Assembly: GCF_023516215.1 (NCBI RefSeq)
Contig: NZ_CP097349.1
Location: 2,046,001-2,110,000, forward strand
Source: Cytobacillus pseudoceanisediminis
GTDB lineage: Bacteria > Bacillota > Bacilli > Bacillales > Cytobacillaceae
Direction of reading: 5' to 3'
Length of the DNA stretch: 64,000 bases
This document shows, piece by piece, positions 45,546 to 55,200 of the stretch. A program made the translations under genes and the position numbers. Positions within the stretch are counted from its first letter, which is position 1, and each line of letters starts with the position of its first letter. The notes beneath the pieces were generated by a model, which had not been told where the DNA came from, searched no databases, and saw nothing but the letters and a program-made list of their open reading frames with translations.

Positions 45546-45754
45546 AATAAAGTTATTAAGAAAATCCTTACATATTAAGGCTTCAGCAGGAATGAAGTAT
45601 GTTCTTGTAGGTTTAAAACGGAAAGTTGTTGACCGTTTTCGTAAACAATTCGTCAAAACCCCATAATTTAGACCTCTCTTGCAAATCCTGAATAATACAT
45701 AATTACAGTTGCCTAATAAAGATGTTCTAATGGTAAAGTTAATTAATGACATAG

Positions 45755-45801
45755 ACTGCCTCCTAAGCTGTAGGTCGTGAGTTCGAATCTCGCCTGGGAC
45801 G
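45755..45801 (+). pseudogene. 3' half of tRNA-Arg(CCT), phage attachment-site scar
   Basis: From the anticodon loop (TGCCTCCTAAGC) through the T-arm (GTGAGTTCGAATCTCGC) to the acceptor 3' strand CTGGGAC plus G, this is the 3' half of tRNA-Arg with anticodon CCT. The 5' half (GTCCCAG and a normal D-arm) is absent. Such 47-bp 3' halves are the usual core of phage att sites. The intact tRNA is expected at the other end of an element. A normal terminator follows. Confidence 0.75.
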
Positions 45802-45807
45802 CTACAA

Positions 45808-45855
45808 AAGAAAAGCGCGAAACCCATATACATCAAGGGGTTCGCGCTTTTTATT
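45808..45855 (+). terminator. Terminator after the tRNA-Arg fragment
   Basis: AAAGCGCGAAACCC pairs with GGGTTCGCGCTTT (one base offset) and TTTATTTTA follows; it is the typical tRNA operon terminator left at the att scar. Confidence 0.8.
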
Positions 45856-45859
45856 TTAT

Positions 45860-46250
45860 TCAATTATTTTATTCGTAAACCTTAAAATAGTAAGTTTGGG
45901 GTCGGTTTGGGGTCGAAACCATTTTTAGTGATCCATACCGTCATTCGGGTCTTGTTTTGGACATTTATACTTAGCTAGCGACTTCTTCCCCCGGATTCTT
46001 AATCTGTCTTCGTACCAACACTCAATTGACAACACACTATAAAGAAGTCATCCCCCTTAAGCTTCTACTTTCATCGAAATAACCAAAACTTCCTTATTAT
46101 GAATATTCTCCCACACAAAGATAAATAATAATTTTGTACTCATTTTCATTACAATATTATCCCGTTTGGAATAATTGAATTTACTATTACTTAAAATATT
46201 CAAATGTATTTCATTGTTGTCATAATTCACAAAACTAAAGGTGAATCTGA
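45860..46250. other. Intergenic stretch with a tandem 11-bp repeat
   Basis: No supportable gene. GTTTGGGGTCG occurs twice in tandem near 45893-45914, a repeat of the kind often found at integrase 3' ends next to att sites. The remainder is A+T-rich and probably holds the promoter of the Ger(x)C gene. Confidence 0.4.
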
Positions 46251-46251
46251 A

Positions 46252-47308
46252 ATGAAAAGCTTTATATTAATATGCCTCTCCATGCTCCTTTCAGGATGTG
46301 TGGAAAAAGAAATCATTGATGAAATTAATTTTGAGGCAGGAGTCGGCTTCGATTTAGCAGAGGATGAAGAAAATACCTATAGAGGAACTGTAGTATTTCA
46401 GGAATTCGAGCCTGACAAAAGCGTAATTAATAGGACATTTTCTGCAAATGGATTACTTAGACAAGACATGCGTCTAGATGTTTCCAAGCAGTCATCAGAA
46501 CCACTTGTCACAGGCGGGCTACAGTTGGCTATATTCGGTCCTGAAATTTCTAAAAAAGGGATATATGACATTGTAGATTCTTTTCATAGAGATGCAAGTA
46601 TTGGAGCGCGCGTATTTGTTGCTACTGCGGATGGGAAATCAGAAGACTTGTTAAAAGGTGAGTATGGCACGAGAGGGAATGCAACATATATCTATAATCT
46701 GATTCAACACAATATTGACCATCGTGATATTCCTTTAACCAATTTGCATATTTTTTCTCGTGACTACTATCAAAAAGGTAAAGACCCATTCCTGCCCCGA
46801 CTAAAAAAACCGGCAATGATAAAGTAGAAATAGTGGGAATAAGTCTTTTCCAAAACGACAAAGAAGTTAGCACTCTCCCCGCAGAGGAATTGTTCTTTTT
46901 TAAATTACTCGTAGATAAATATAGCGAAGGAAACTTTGAGGTTAAGTTAAAAAAAGGAGATATTGCTGCTGTAGAGAGTATAAAATCAAAGAATAAAATC
47001 AATATGACTGATGATCTCGCTACCATAACCATCCATCTTAAAGGTATTATTCGTGAGTTTACAGGAGATTTTTTAACCCCACAGATTATTGGAGAGGTTG
47101 AAAAGTATCTAGAGAAAGAAATTGAGAAAACCTGCTTAAAATTGTTAAATCAATTTCAACATCTTAGAATAGACCCTGTTGGCTTGGGACACAAGAAAAA
47201 AACCAAAATCGGAACTTTGACTTTAAAAAGTGGGAAGACGATTACAAGATGTTAGACTTTGATGTTAAATGTAATGTAGTGATAGAAGAATCAGGCGTTC
47301 TTGAATAA
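46252..47308 (+). pseudogene. Orphan Ger(x)C family spore-germination lipoprotein, two frameshifts as sequenced
   Basis: Start at 46252 gives a lipoprotein signal, MKSFILICLSMLLSGCVEKE, with lipobox LLSGC. The Ger(x)C domain follows (FEAGVGFDLAED, FSANGLLRQDMRLDVSKQSSEPLVTGGLQLAIFG). The frame breaks at seven A's (46803-46809), resumes VEIVGISLFQNDKEV and IVRK-like sections, and breaks again near 47206-47209. It resumes NFDFKKWEDDYKMLDFDVKCNVVIEESGVLE. Two added bases give 352 aa, the normal size. Partner GerA and GerB subunits are not adjacent, which is unusual. Confidence 0.8.
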
Positions 47309-47539
47309 GAGAGGACCAAATAAAGATAAACAATATAAATATGCTTTTAATAACTTCTCGTTTTAAAGAAAAACCCTGTTAACAAGCACACAAGTACAAT
47401 TTGTGTTTTTAATTATTTTTATTCTATAATGATACTTGCAACGAGATAGTTGCTATGACTAGATAGGCCCTTTCCTAGGAGAGGGCTTTTTTTAATCAAA
47501 ATTTACGAATCTTATCCGAAATAACTATTAGGTGATAAT

Positions 47540-47746
47540 ATGTATGGGAGTATAGGGATGAACTTAAGAATGCTTAGAGTGAAGAAGCGACTGACACAAC
47601 AGGAAGTAGCTAAATCTATTGGGGTTTCTCAAGACACTATCAGCAATTACGAGCGTAACTCCCGTGTTCCTAAGAAGAGGAATTTAGTGAAACTTGCAGA
47701 GTTTTATGGGGTTACTGAGGAAGAAATCACTGAAGAAAGTAGTTGA
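47540..47746 (+). CDS. XRE-family regulator (copy 1)
   Basis: A 68-aa single-domain Cro/C1 protein: MYGSIGMNLRMLRVKKRLTQQEVAKSIGVSQDTISNYERNSRVPKKRNLVKLAEFYGVTEEEI, read in parts. All five helices of the HTH fold are recognisable, with Q-Q-E-V-A and S-Q-D-T-I-S at the DNA-contact helices. A paralogue with the same opening (MYGSIG-x-NLRMLR) lies 0.6 kb to the right. It probably regulates the small accessory cluster or prophage functions. Confidence 0.75.
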   Translation: MYGSIGMNLRMLRVKKRLTQQEVAKSIGVSQDTISNYERNSRVPKKRNLVKLAEFYGVTEEEITEESS

Positions 47747-47813
47747 ACCTCCTCTCAAGTGCATTGAATTAAAAATTCTGAGTTAATTCCGATATAACTC
47801 AGAGGTGATAGAT

Positions 47814-48086
47814 ATGGAACCAATAAAAACATTTTACATTTTTAATCGGGTTGTTTTTAGACATGGGGATGGAATCTCAGAGCTTACTTCGGTTACGAAA
47901 GAAAGTTGGGTAGACAATATAGTCACTCCTGAGGTTCTTTGCTCCTCGTTAAATGAGACACCTTTTAATAAAGCTTCGAAAGAACTTAAAAGCAGTATTG
48001 GTGTAGTTTATAAGGAACATATTACAGAAGAACAAGCCTATGCCCTAGTAGTACGATTCGAAAAAGAGGGGAAATATTCCTACTGA
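47814..48086 (+). CDS. Hypothetical protein between two XRE regulators
   Basis: A 90-aa protein. The start at 47814 is chosen for the GAGGTG upstream at 7 nt; the frame opens three codons earlier at a GTG within that ribosome binding site. The sequence (MEPIKTFYIFNRVVFRHGDG, later IGVVYKEHITEEQAYALVVRFEKEG) suggests an alpha/beta fold with no known motif. It is followed by a hairpin of the repeated CTCTC...GAGAAGGGC type. Confidence 0.5.
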   Translation: MEPIKTFYIFNRVVFRHGDGISELTSVTKESWVDNIVTPEVLCSSLNETPFNKASKELKSSIGVVYKEHITEEQAYALVVRFEKEGKYSY

Positions 48087-48168
48087 ACATCAGACTCTCT
48101 CGATTGAGAAGGGCTTTATTTTGCTTTGTCTATTATGTTTAAATTCTGAATAAAAAATAGGTGATAAC

Positions 48169-48375
48169 ATGTACGGCAGCATAGGAATCAACTTAAGAAT
48201 GCTAAGGTTCCAGAAGAACATGACTCAAAATGAAGTAGCTGGAGCTACTGGAATCAATATTAGAAAACTCAGTTATTACGAATGCAACAAAACTAAGCCC
48301 TCATTGGAGGACTTAGAAAAGTTAGCAAAATTTTATGGAGTAACTGTTGAGAAAATCAAAGACGTAATATACTAA
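48169..48375 (+). CDS. XRE-family regulator (copy 2)
   Basis: A 68-aa HTH protein, a paralogue of the 47540 gene: the opening MYGSIGINLRMLR and the closing LAKFYGVTVEKIK correspond position for position. The recognition helix differs (INIRKLSYYECNKTKP), so it should read a different operator. The two copies flank one small gene and may have arisen by duplication of a cassette. A terminator follows. Confidence 0.75.
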   Translation: MYGSIGINLRMLRFQKNMTQNEVAGATGINIRKLSYYECNKTKPSLEDLEKLAKFYGVTVEKIKDVIY

Positions 48376-48407
48376 CAAGCCCCTCTCAATTAGAAGGGCT
48401 TTTATAT

Positions 48408-49412
48408 TTATACTTCTTTTGCTAATTCACTTCTATTTGGAGCAAGTGGCGGCTGTTCTAACCAATTATTCTTAACCATAAGATCAAACCATTTCTTAGT
48501 AACCATAAGGTTTTCAAGAATTGTGGTTTCATAAGTAGTTACAAGGTCTGTTCGCATAGCCGAAGCTAGTCCTGCCCCATGGTAGTTTTGAGAAGCTTGA
48601 TACAGGAATCCTATGTGATGCAGCATTAGCTTATCGGTAAAAGGAGAATCCGTTGAAGTTGTCACTTCTGTTTCCCAAGATTTCGGAACTGGTAAATTAT
48701 CTCCTTGCATGATCTTAGAAAATGTTTTTATTTGGGAATCAGCTGTTTTCTCTGAATCGGTTAAAAACTTCCTAACATCTTTCGATTGAGCAACTTGACT
48801 GAAAGCCATAGAAAGGGTTTTAGCCATAATGCTTTTTTAAAGATTTAATGAAATGCTAATGATTTCTGTAGAGGCTAATTTTCTGCCCTTTCCGAAATAT
48901 CCATCAGTAAAATCTTGGCTAGTTACATATTCAGGGTTTTTAGTAGGATAAAACAAAGGATCTCTTTGGAAGTATCCTTTCTCAAGCAATAACTCAATTG
49001 TTCGATGATACATTATTTTTGCATCGGTATCACAAGAATCATAAAAGTCCCTTAAGTCTTTTCTAACGGAAACACCTAATGCTGTAGTATGACCTAGCAT
49101 GCCGTGTAACGTCATGATATGTAAATAATTCAAGCAAAAAATATCCGTGAACAATCTTTCTTTGCCTTTATAGAGGTCAGATTCAGTAAATCCTATCGGA
49201 ATTGGGAACCCCTCTTTTTCCAAAAAGGATACAATTTGATTCTTTTGTTTTTCAAATGTATTAATAGCATCCTCAAAAATGTTTTTTATTGTTTCATCCT
49301 CAATAATAGTGACCATATATCGATTTATCACGTCTACCAATGTGCCATTCACATATTCTCCCCATAGTGTACCTATCTCGGAAGATGTAAGTTTTAATAT
49401 ATTCTCTTCCAC
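48408..49412 (-). pseudogene. DUF3231 family protein interrupted by an in-frame TAA
   Basis: Two same-frame pieces form one protein. Residues 1-191 run from MEENILKLTSSEIGTLW to STEIISISLNL, then TAA at 48837, then KSIMAKTLSMAFSQVAQSKDVRKFL to the end at 48408 (139 aa). Intact DUF3231 proteins are about 330 aa, two tandem four-helix bundles, each with a conserved His/Glu pattern as in HIMTLHGMLGHT and HHIGFLYQ. An AAA-to-TAA change at the junction is the simplest cause. Both halves keep ribosome binding sites, so expression as two chains is conceivable. Confidence 0.7.
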
Positions 49413-49603
49413 AAAGTCACCTCATATATCATATACTTATCGTTTTCATTCTTTTTTTGAGTTTTATAAATGTACTTTACCATCTGCATCGTTTTAAGAC
49501 CTAAAACTGTAATAATGATGGTATATATTGTTGTTAAAATTATCGCAGAATATCCTAAATATGTAATGTTGCCTGTTGTTTTAGAAAATCTCAAAAGTCT
49601 CAC
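49394..49603 (-). CDS. Small hypothetical membrane protein
   Basis: A 69-aa frame with a TTG start after AAGGAAGTGAG and one strong membrane helix (LGYSAIILTTIYTIIITVLGL), followed by a basic tail. It overlaps the DUF3231 gene by 19 nt. Not recognised. Confidence 0.4.
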   Translation of the reverse strand: MRLLRFSKTTGNITYLGYSAIILTTIYTIIITVLGLKTMQMVKYIYKTQKKNENDKYMIYEVTLWKRIY

Positions 49604-49720
49604 TTCCTTTGAATGAACTTGTATAATATTGTTCCCAATCTAAAAGCTTCAATGTATTGTGAATACATTTTGTAAAAATTTTCATTTGATTAAGAGGCCC
49701 CTCTCGAGTGAGAAGGGCTT

Positions 49721-49924
49721 TTAATATTGATTTCCCAAAAGCGAACTATCGTTTCCCCGGTCTTCTCTTTCTATCAAGGTCAAGAACCAGACAATGAATC
49801 CAAACCATATAATTGAAGCTACCTCAGCAACACCACTCTCCCCTAATGAGATCAAATACCAAACCAATACGCAGAAAAATGTTGTTACTGCCAGGCATGC
49901 AACTGTATACAGAAGATTTAACAT
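49721..49924 (-). CDS. Small hypothetical membrane protein
   Basis: A 67-aa protein with two hydrophobic helices (LLYTVACLAVTTFFCVLVWYLISLG and VAEVASIIWFGFIVWFLTLI). The start at 49924 is set by AAGGAGGCACGGGAG. A prophage accessory membrane protein is likely; no family assigned. Confidence 0.5.
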   Translation of the reverse strand: MLNLLYTVACLAVTTFFCVLVWYLISLGESGVAEVASIIWFGFIVWFLTLIEREDRGNDSSLLGNQY

Positions 49925-50179
49925 CTCCCGTGCCTCCTTTATAAACAACTAATACGCTAAAAATAACACAAAGGGCTCTTGAAATATTAAGATGTTCCAA
50001 AGTGGCACATTTTTATATTCCTAAATAAAATAAGCCCTGGACTATTCATCCAAGGCTGATCTTTCCACTTACTTTTAAGATATTTTGCACCAAGTATTCT
50101 TGTCTGCAATTCCAACAATAGCTAAACCACAACGGGCATGATATTCCATAACCTCTCTCGATTGAAAAGGGTTTGTTTA

Positions 50180-50869
50180 TTATTTAACACGTATGCGCTG
50201 ACCAACATAGATAGTATAGTCTGCATCAAGGTTATTCCAATCCCTAATCTGTTGGATATTACTACCGTAAGTTCTACTTAGAGAATATACTGTATCTCCA
50301 GAAACAACAGTATGGAAAACTGCTGAGTTCTTCTTAGGAAGATTAAAACTCTTAACAATTCCATTCACATGGCCACGTGCAAGATTCTCAATAAAAGTGC
50401 TTGATTTCAGCTTGGCTGCATCATTGGTATTATCAATAAAGCCATTTTCTGTTAACAATGCCGGCATGCTTGTTTCACGAAGCACATAGAAGTTTGCCTG
50501 CTTTTTACCACGATCATTAAAATTAACCAGCTTCATAACCTCTGCATGGATGTTATTTTGATAAGTGGTTGTTGGAGCCCCAACTCCTGGATATACATAA
50601 TCTTCATATCCTGTTCCCCCGCCTGCGTTAATGTGAACTGATAAGAAGAAATCAGCTCCCCATGCATTCGCAGCGTTTGTGCGCTCTGATAAAGATACTG
50701 TTTGATCCCCTGTACGGCTCATGCGGATTGAAACATTATCATATTCAAGGGTTAAAATATCTTTTATACGTGTGGCGATTTGTAGTGTTAAATCCTTTTC
50801 CTGAAGACCATTTCCTACCGCACCTGGATCTGTGCCGCCGTGACCTGGATCAATAAAAAGTTTTACCAT
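50180..50869 (-). CDS. Prophage endolysin: N-acetylmuramoyl-L-alanine amidase with LysM
   Basis: A 229-aa enzyme of the amidase_3 fold: MVKLFIDPGHGGTDPGAVG has the zinc His, then ISVHINAGG-like LSVHINAGGGTGYEDYV and the catalytic Glu in LLTENGFIDNTNDA. A C-terminal LysM, FHTVVSGDTVYSLSRTYGSNIQQIRDWNNLDADYTIYVGQRI (in parts), binds peptidoglycan. It lyses the host at the end of the phage cycle. The start at 50869 follows AGAGGTGAT. It is downstream of the holin genes. Confidence 0.93.
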   Translation of the reverse strand: MVKLFIDPGHGGTDPGAVGNGLQEKDLTLQIATRIKDILTLEYDNVSIRMSRTGDQTVSLSERTNAANAWGADFFLSVHINAGGGTGYEDYVYPGVGAPTTTYQNNIHAEVMKLVNFNDRGKKQANFYVLRETSMPALLTENGFIDNTNDAAKLKSSTFIENLARGHVNGIVKSFNLPKKNSAVFHTVVSGDTVYSLSRTYGSNIQQIRDWNNLDADYTIYVGQRIRVK

Positions 50870-50991
50870 ATTTAAATCACCTCTAATAATATTTTTATTC
50901 ACAAATCGATTAACTGCTTGTACTGCTGTCCTTCCTTTTCACATAGCAATCACTCCTTTCAATGAACAAAAAAGCCACCCCAAAGGGCAGC

Positions 50992-51543
50992 TTATTTTGG
51001 CCATTGATAGCGTTTAGCTTGTTGGCTATCCTCTATTCCCCTTGTTGTAGGATCATTTAAGGCATTCCACACACTCACCATTATTAGCAGCAAAATATAC
51101 GGATTAGAAAATGCTCCTACTAGCAAATTAAAAACAGAACCCCACGTAGTGAGGTCCTGTGCGGTTAATCCATAATAACCAAGTATAGGTGCAAAAAATG
51201 CTAAAAATAGTTGTGCTAGGAATATTGGATTTTTAAAGCGTACTTTCCAATTTATCAATTTATTGCCCCCTCTTAAAACATTATAGATAATAGCGATTGC
51301 TCCCCCGATAATACCGGTGCAAGTCGCAGTAATAATGGCTCCTGTAATAGTTCTTTTAATCCAGGTTGTATTTTCGTCAATTTTATTTAGCTTTTCATTT
51401 ATTGAAAAAATTTGTTGATCCTGTCTAGTTGTAATTTTTTCAAGGTTATTCACTCGATTCTCAATATTTCTAAGATCACCTTTTATTTCTGCAATTTCTT
51501 TGTCGTATATATTTTCATTAACCGGCTCCTTCAAGATAACCAC
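50992..51543 (-). CDS. XhlA-like and phi-LC3-type holin domains in one frame
   Basis: Residues 1-90 match XhlA/haemolysin-type proteins (EIAEIKGDLRNIENRV, WIKRTITGAIITATCTGIIGGAIAIIYNVL). Residues 95-183 are a complete phi-LC3 holin (INWKVRFKNPIFLAQLFLAFFAPILGYYGLTAQDLTTW, later NPYILLLIMVSVWNALNDPTT). The join, LRGGNKL, contains five G's (plus-strand C's 51266-51270). One more G would end XhlA at a TAA and leave a TTG holin start behind AGAGGGGGG. The fusion is thus probably a one-base deletion artefact joining two normally separate lysis genes. Confidence 0.75.
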   Translation of the reverse strand: MVILKEPVNENIYDKEIAEIKGDLRNIENRVNNLEKITTRQDQQIFSINEKLNKIDENTTWIKRTITGAIITATCTGIIGGAIAIIYNVLRGGNKLINWKVRFKNPIFLAQLFLAFFAPILGYYGLTAQDLTTWGSVFNLLVGAFSNPYILLLIMVSVWNALNDPTTRGIEDSQQAKRYQWPK

Positions 51544-51718
51544 CCTCCTTATAAGGATATCTTGTGCTTGTCCAGCTACATGGACTTAAGTGGCTAAAAT
51601 TTATATTCTTTTCCACATTGAGCACTCTATAAGGTAGTAAATGAAAACCTTCTGCATCAAGTAACGGCAACTATCTCCATTTTGCATTAATAGTTCTTTT
51701 ACAAAGTAATTTATTTCA

Positions 51719-51982
51719 CTAACCTTTAAACACTGTAAAGATAATTGCAATACCGCCGCCAATTATAGCAGTGAAAACGGACATAATAATGGCATTTGTA
51801 ATTGTTCTTTTTAGCCATTTAGTATCTTCTTTAATTTCCTTTAGGTCACCTTGGATGTTCTGGATTATTTGGTCTTGTAAGAGTGTTTTATCCTGTAGCC
51901 GGCGAATATCACCTTTCATTTCTTCAATGTCTTTATTTACAGATGTCTTCCATAAATCCATTGTTTCCGCCTCATTTGTCAC
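51719..51982 (-). CDS. XhlA family haemolysin/holin-associated protein
   Basis: An 87-aa membrane-anchored protein with an N-terminal coiled coil (VNKDIEEMKGDIRRLQDKTLLQDQIIQNIQGDLKEI) and a C-terminal helix (ITNAIIMSVFTAIIGGGIAIIFTVF). This is the XhlA layout found with PBSX-type lysis cassettes, where XhlA and the holin together let the amidase reach the wall. It is a second copy beside the XhlA domain of the fused ORF. Confidence 0.8.
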   Translation of the reverse strand: MTNEAETMDLWKTSVNKDIEEMKGDIRRLQDKTLLQDQIIQNIQGDLKEIKEDTKWLKRTITNAIIMSVFTAIIGGGIAIIFTVFKG

Positions 51983-52017
51983 TTACAATACCTCCTTTGA
52001 AGGTAATAAAAAAACCC

Positions 52018-52221
52018 TTAAATCTTAGGTTCTTTTGTACCATTTGCTTCCTTTGATTCAATTAGTTTGTTTTCAAGTTCCTGGACTTTCTGCTGCAATC
52101 CTTTATTTTGAGAAACCAAATTATCATGTTGTGCCTTCAAGATAATATTTTCGTATTTTAGTTTTCCAAGTTCACTCTGAAAATAAGAGTCTATAGAAAT
52201 TGTTTGTTTTTCTTCGCTCAT
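52018..52221 (-). CDS. Small coiled-coil phage protein
   Basis: A 67-aa protein almost entirely coiled coil (LGKLKYENIILKAQHDNLVSQNKGLQQKVQELENKL). Its ATG overlaps the stop of the tail gene (TGA/ATG, 4 nt). Proteins of this size between tail-fibre and lysis genes are common in Bacillus prophages; function unknown. Confidence 0.55.
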   Translation of the reverse strand: MSEEKQTISIDSYFQSELGKLKYENIILKAQHDNLVSQNKGLQQKVQELENKLIESKEANGTKEPKI

Positions 52222-55200
52222 TGAATACCGTTCCTTTCAAGCTTCATTTTTAGTTCTTCAAATTCAGCAAGAGCATTTGATAGTTTTTCGTCCATTTCCT
52301 GAACAGCCTTCCATATCATAGAAGACATTTGATATATATCAATACCATCAGGCATTTCTGCCGTGTCCCCTTTAATGACAATGTTTTCAGGCGCTTCATC
52401 GGCAATCATCCCCATGAAAATTTTAGAATCATCATAATTAACCATGTTGTAAGTGTATATTGGAGTTGCAAGCACTTTTTCCAACGCCGATTCTTCATAG
52501 GGGAGGATATTCCTCTTTAGTCGTCTGTCGGAAGCATTGGATATAATAGCCTGTAAAGTTCCATATGCCCCATCCGAAGAATTTCTTATTTGTATGGTGT
52601 CAGAAGAAGAAAGCCATTTTATAATGGCCCTGTTCGCCATTCTTAATCCATCATGCCCACTAAGGCCCATGAACTCAGCTACACCGCCATCAGATGTGTT
52701 TATTAAAACCCTTCCGATTGAGTTGGAAATGTTGAGATTGTCATTGTTCAGGCTTCCATATCCAAACCATCCGCTTCTTGCACCACCTGTTTTGAAAAAC
52801 TCTATATAACAATGGGTAGATCCATAAAGTTGAAGTAAATCTGCATCAGCATCAATCCAAACTTTATCCTTGAAAACGAATTCTCCGCTGTTTATGCTTT
52901 TGAATGTGATTCCATCAGGAGTTGAAAGCAAAGTTCTATTGCCGAGATTCCTATCTTTTCTTATATCAAGAAGCAATCCTGTATATTCAGGATCTGTTTC
53001 ATTCACTTTAGATTTTCCGATTCCCAGCCTGTCTACATGAAGGTACAAAGGCCAACCAGTTGAAGTTCCATCAAGTGAATCTTTAACTCCCACAATATCA
53101 GCAGCAATCAAGCCATTATCTATGATCATATCGCCAAATTCATACTTGTATTCATAAGGCAAAAGACTTCCTTTAACACTATAGGTAATGTAATCTTCTC
53201 TTAATCTTTCTCTGATGTTTACACCATTTGAATAATCCAGTCTCCCTGATCTAAGAAAAGTAGACCTAACACGAGTGTAATCTCCTGCAGTTTCATATTT
53301 ATCTTGGCTTATCGAACCGTTAGAAATAATTGTTCTTTCGGTTTGGTTGTCGGGATCATCCACTGTATAATAAATGGCTTGTTCCCCATACATGTATATC
53401 CTTCCTCCAAAGAATTCCCCTGCGTTAATGGTAGGTGAATTGATGGAAACGCCCGCTTCAAGTGTTCCTGCAAATTTAACATTTCCGTTTTCATCAACAA
53501 TGAATTGATCATTGACGTTTAAACCTTCCCAAGCTTTAAGGTTCTTAACTTCAAAATCACCTTGAACGACTAAGTTCCCTCTCAGCCTGATTCTTACGTC
53601 TGTATCTCTTACATAAAGTTCCGTTCCTGAAGTCGTTGTATAGAAAGACATTTCAAAATGGCTTGGTTTTTTACCTGAATAAGCACCTTCAGGAACCTTC
53701 CTTGAAAACTGTACCCTTGTAGGGGTATTGGCGGGAACAGGCTGAAATGTGTGTATCTGAAATGGATCCGTCCAACTTCCCCCGCCTTCAAAATAAACCG
53801 TTATTGTGGCAGTTAATGTTGGCGCTGCCCCTGAAGTGTTTTTCGCATAAAGAAGGAAATCAAAAGCTATTTCATCCCCTTCTTCAGGCGCTGGCCTGTT
53901 GTATTTGTCAGCTGTTGTATCTTCCATAAGATATATATAACTTTTATACGGCAGCCATTGATACCAATTTTCACCGTCCCCAATATCAAGGAAACCATGA
54001 CCCATATATCCATAAAGTAATTCTTCAGCTGTTGAAATGTTGGCCCCAAGCTGTGCCCTAACGTCAATTCTTGCAGCGTTTAAAACCCCTGTGTCGATAA
54101 CGTCAGCATTAACACTTCCGATCTTGGCCCTGCCTATTGAAGCATCAGCCATTTTCGCCCCGTCAATATTGGCATTTAACGCAATGAGATCATTTGTTAT
54201 CACTTGGGGAGTTATATCTCCTGCAACAATTCTTGCTGTTGTGGCTGTTTTTTGATCAGAAAACGGCCCGGCAGTTCCCGCCCTGTTCATCCCTCTAACC
54301 CTAATGTAATATTGCTGATTTGGCTCACCTTCATAAACAAATACGCTTGTCGTCGCCCTGGCTACTAGATTTGATATGTCAGGTGTAAAGTTAGGAACTG
54401 TTGAAACGTAAACTTCATACTCTTTCACATAGCTACTTAAATCTGCATCCCATTCAATAATGACCTTTGAAAAGGCTCCTGAAGCAGTTACATTTGGTTT
54501 TTGGGGTGTAATATCAGCAAAATCGGTATCATCAATAGGGCCAATTTCTCCGGGATTATCCCAGACCCCGGTTCTTCCATCAACCTTGCTTTCAATATTT
54601 TTCAGCCTTGATGCAAGATCAGTAAACAAGGGAAGGAAATTCCCAAGAATTATTTCTGTGTTTTCAGGATTTACTAAATCCCTTTTGATTTCGATTACTC
54701 TGGCTTCAACTCTCAATTCAGGTGTAAATTCTTTATCAATGGCAAAAACAGTATCACCCAAGCGAACTTTTTCATGTGAAAGTCCTGTGATTTGCTCCAA
54801 GTCTAAAACATTCATTTCATAAGTGATTCTTGGTGTGTTTGTGCTTTGCAGGGCATTCCATGTTTTGTCCAATAAAGCTTCAGGATCTGTTTCTTCCCCA
54901 TCCTCAAAGACTCCGAATCTGTGAATTTTCTTTCCTGTGTCTGGATCTATTCGCCCAAATTGTTCAAGGGCCACCGGATCCCCAACCCATTGTTGGCCTA
55001 AAGGTTTATCAACAGGATCAAGTCCGGAACCGTTCCAAACAACATCTGCAAAAGTTAAACGCCTTGTATATCCTCCCGTTTCTGTCTGTTCGCCATTCCC
55101 ACGCCCATATAAGGCCGTTTTCAGGTTAGAAGTATCAACAGTTCTTTTAATGGAAACCAGATCTTTTGTGAATTCAAACCGCTTCCCGGTATCAGCTCCC

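Larger units (their letters stand above)
47460..50176 (+). repeat. Family of similar hairpins, CYCTCn(4)GAGAAGGGCTTTT
   Basis: Related inverted repeats in the same orientation recur at about 47464-47490, 48093-48119, 48377-48405, 49690-49720 and 50150-50176. The core is CCCCTCTC-nAnT-nAGAAGGGCTTTT. Two act as plausible terminators of plus-strand genes. The last two lie between minus-strand genes, where they cannot serve those genes, so they behave as a dispersed repeat. Confidence 0.45.

Noticed and set aside
45462..45863. 133-codon minus-strand ORF over the att region
   Set aside because: Its protein contains the VPGEIRTHDLQLRRQ pattern typical of spurious ORFs translated across tRNA genes; the DNA is tRNA-derived.
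50075..50149. 24-codon minus-strand ORF (MEYHARCGLAIVG)
   Set aside because: It reads like the end of a longer protein, but nothing upstream extends it and AGAGAGG is only a weak ribosome binding site; kept as unproven.
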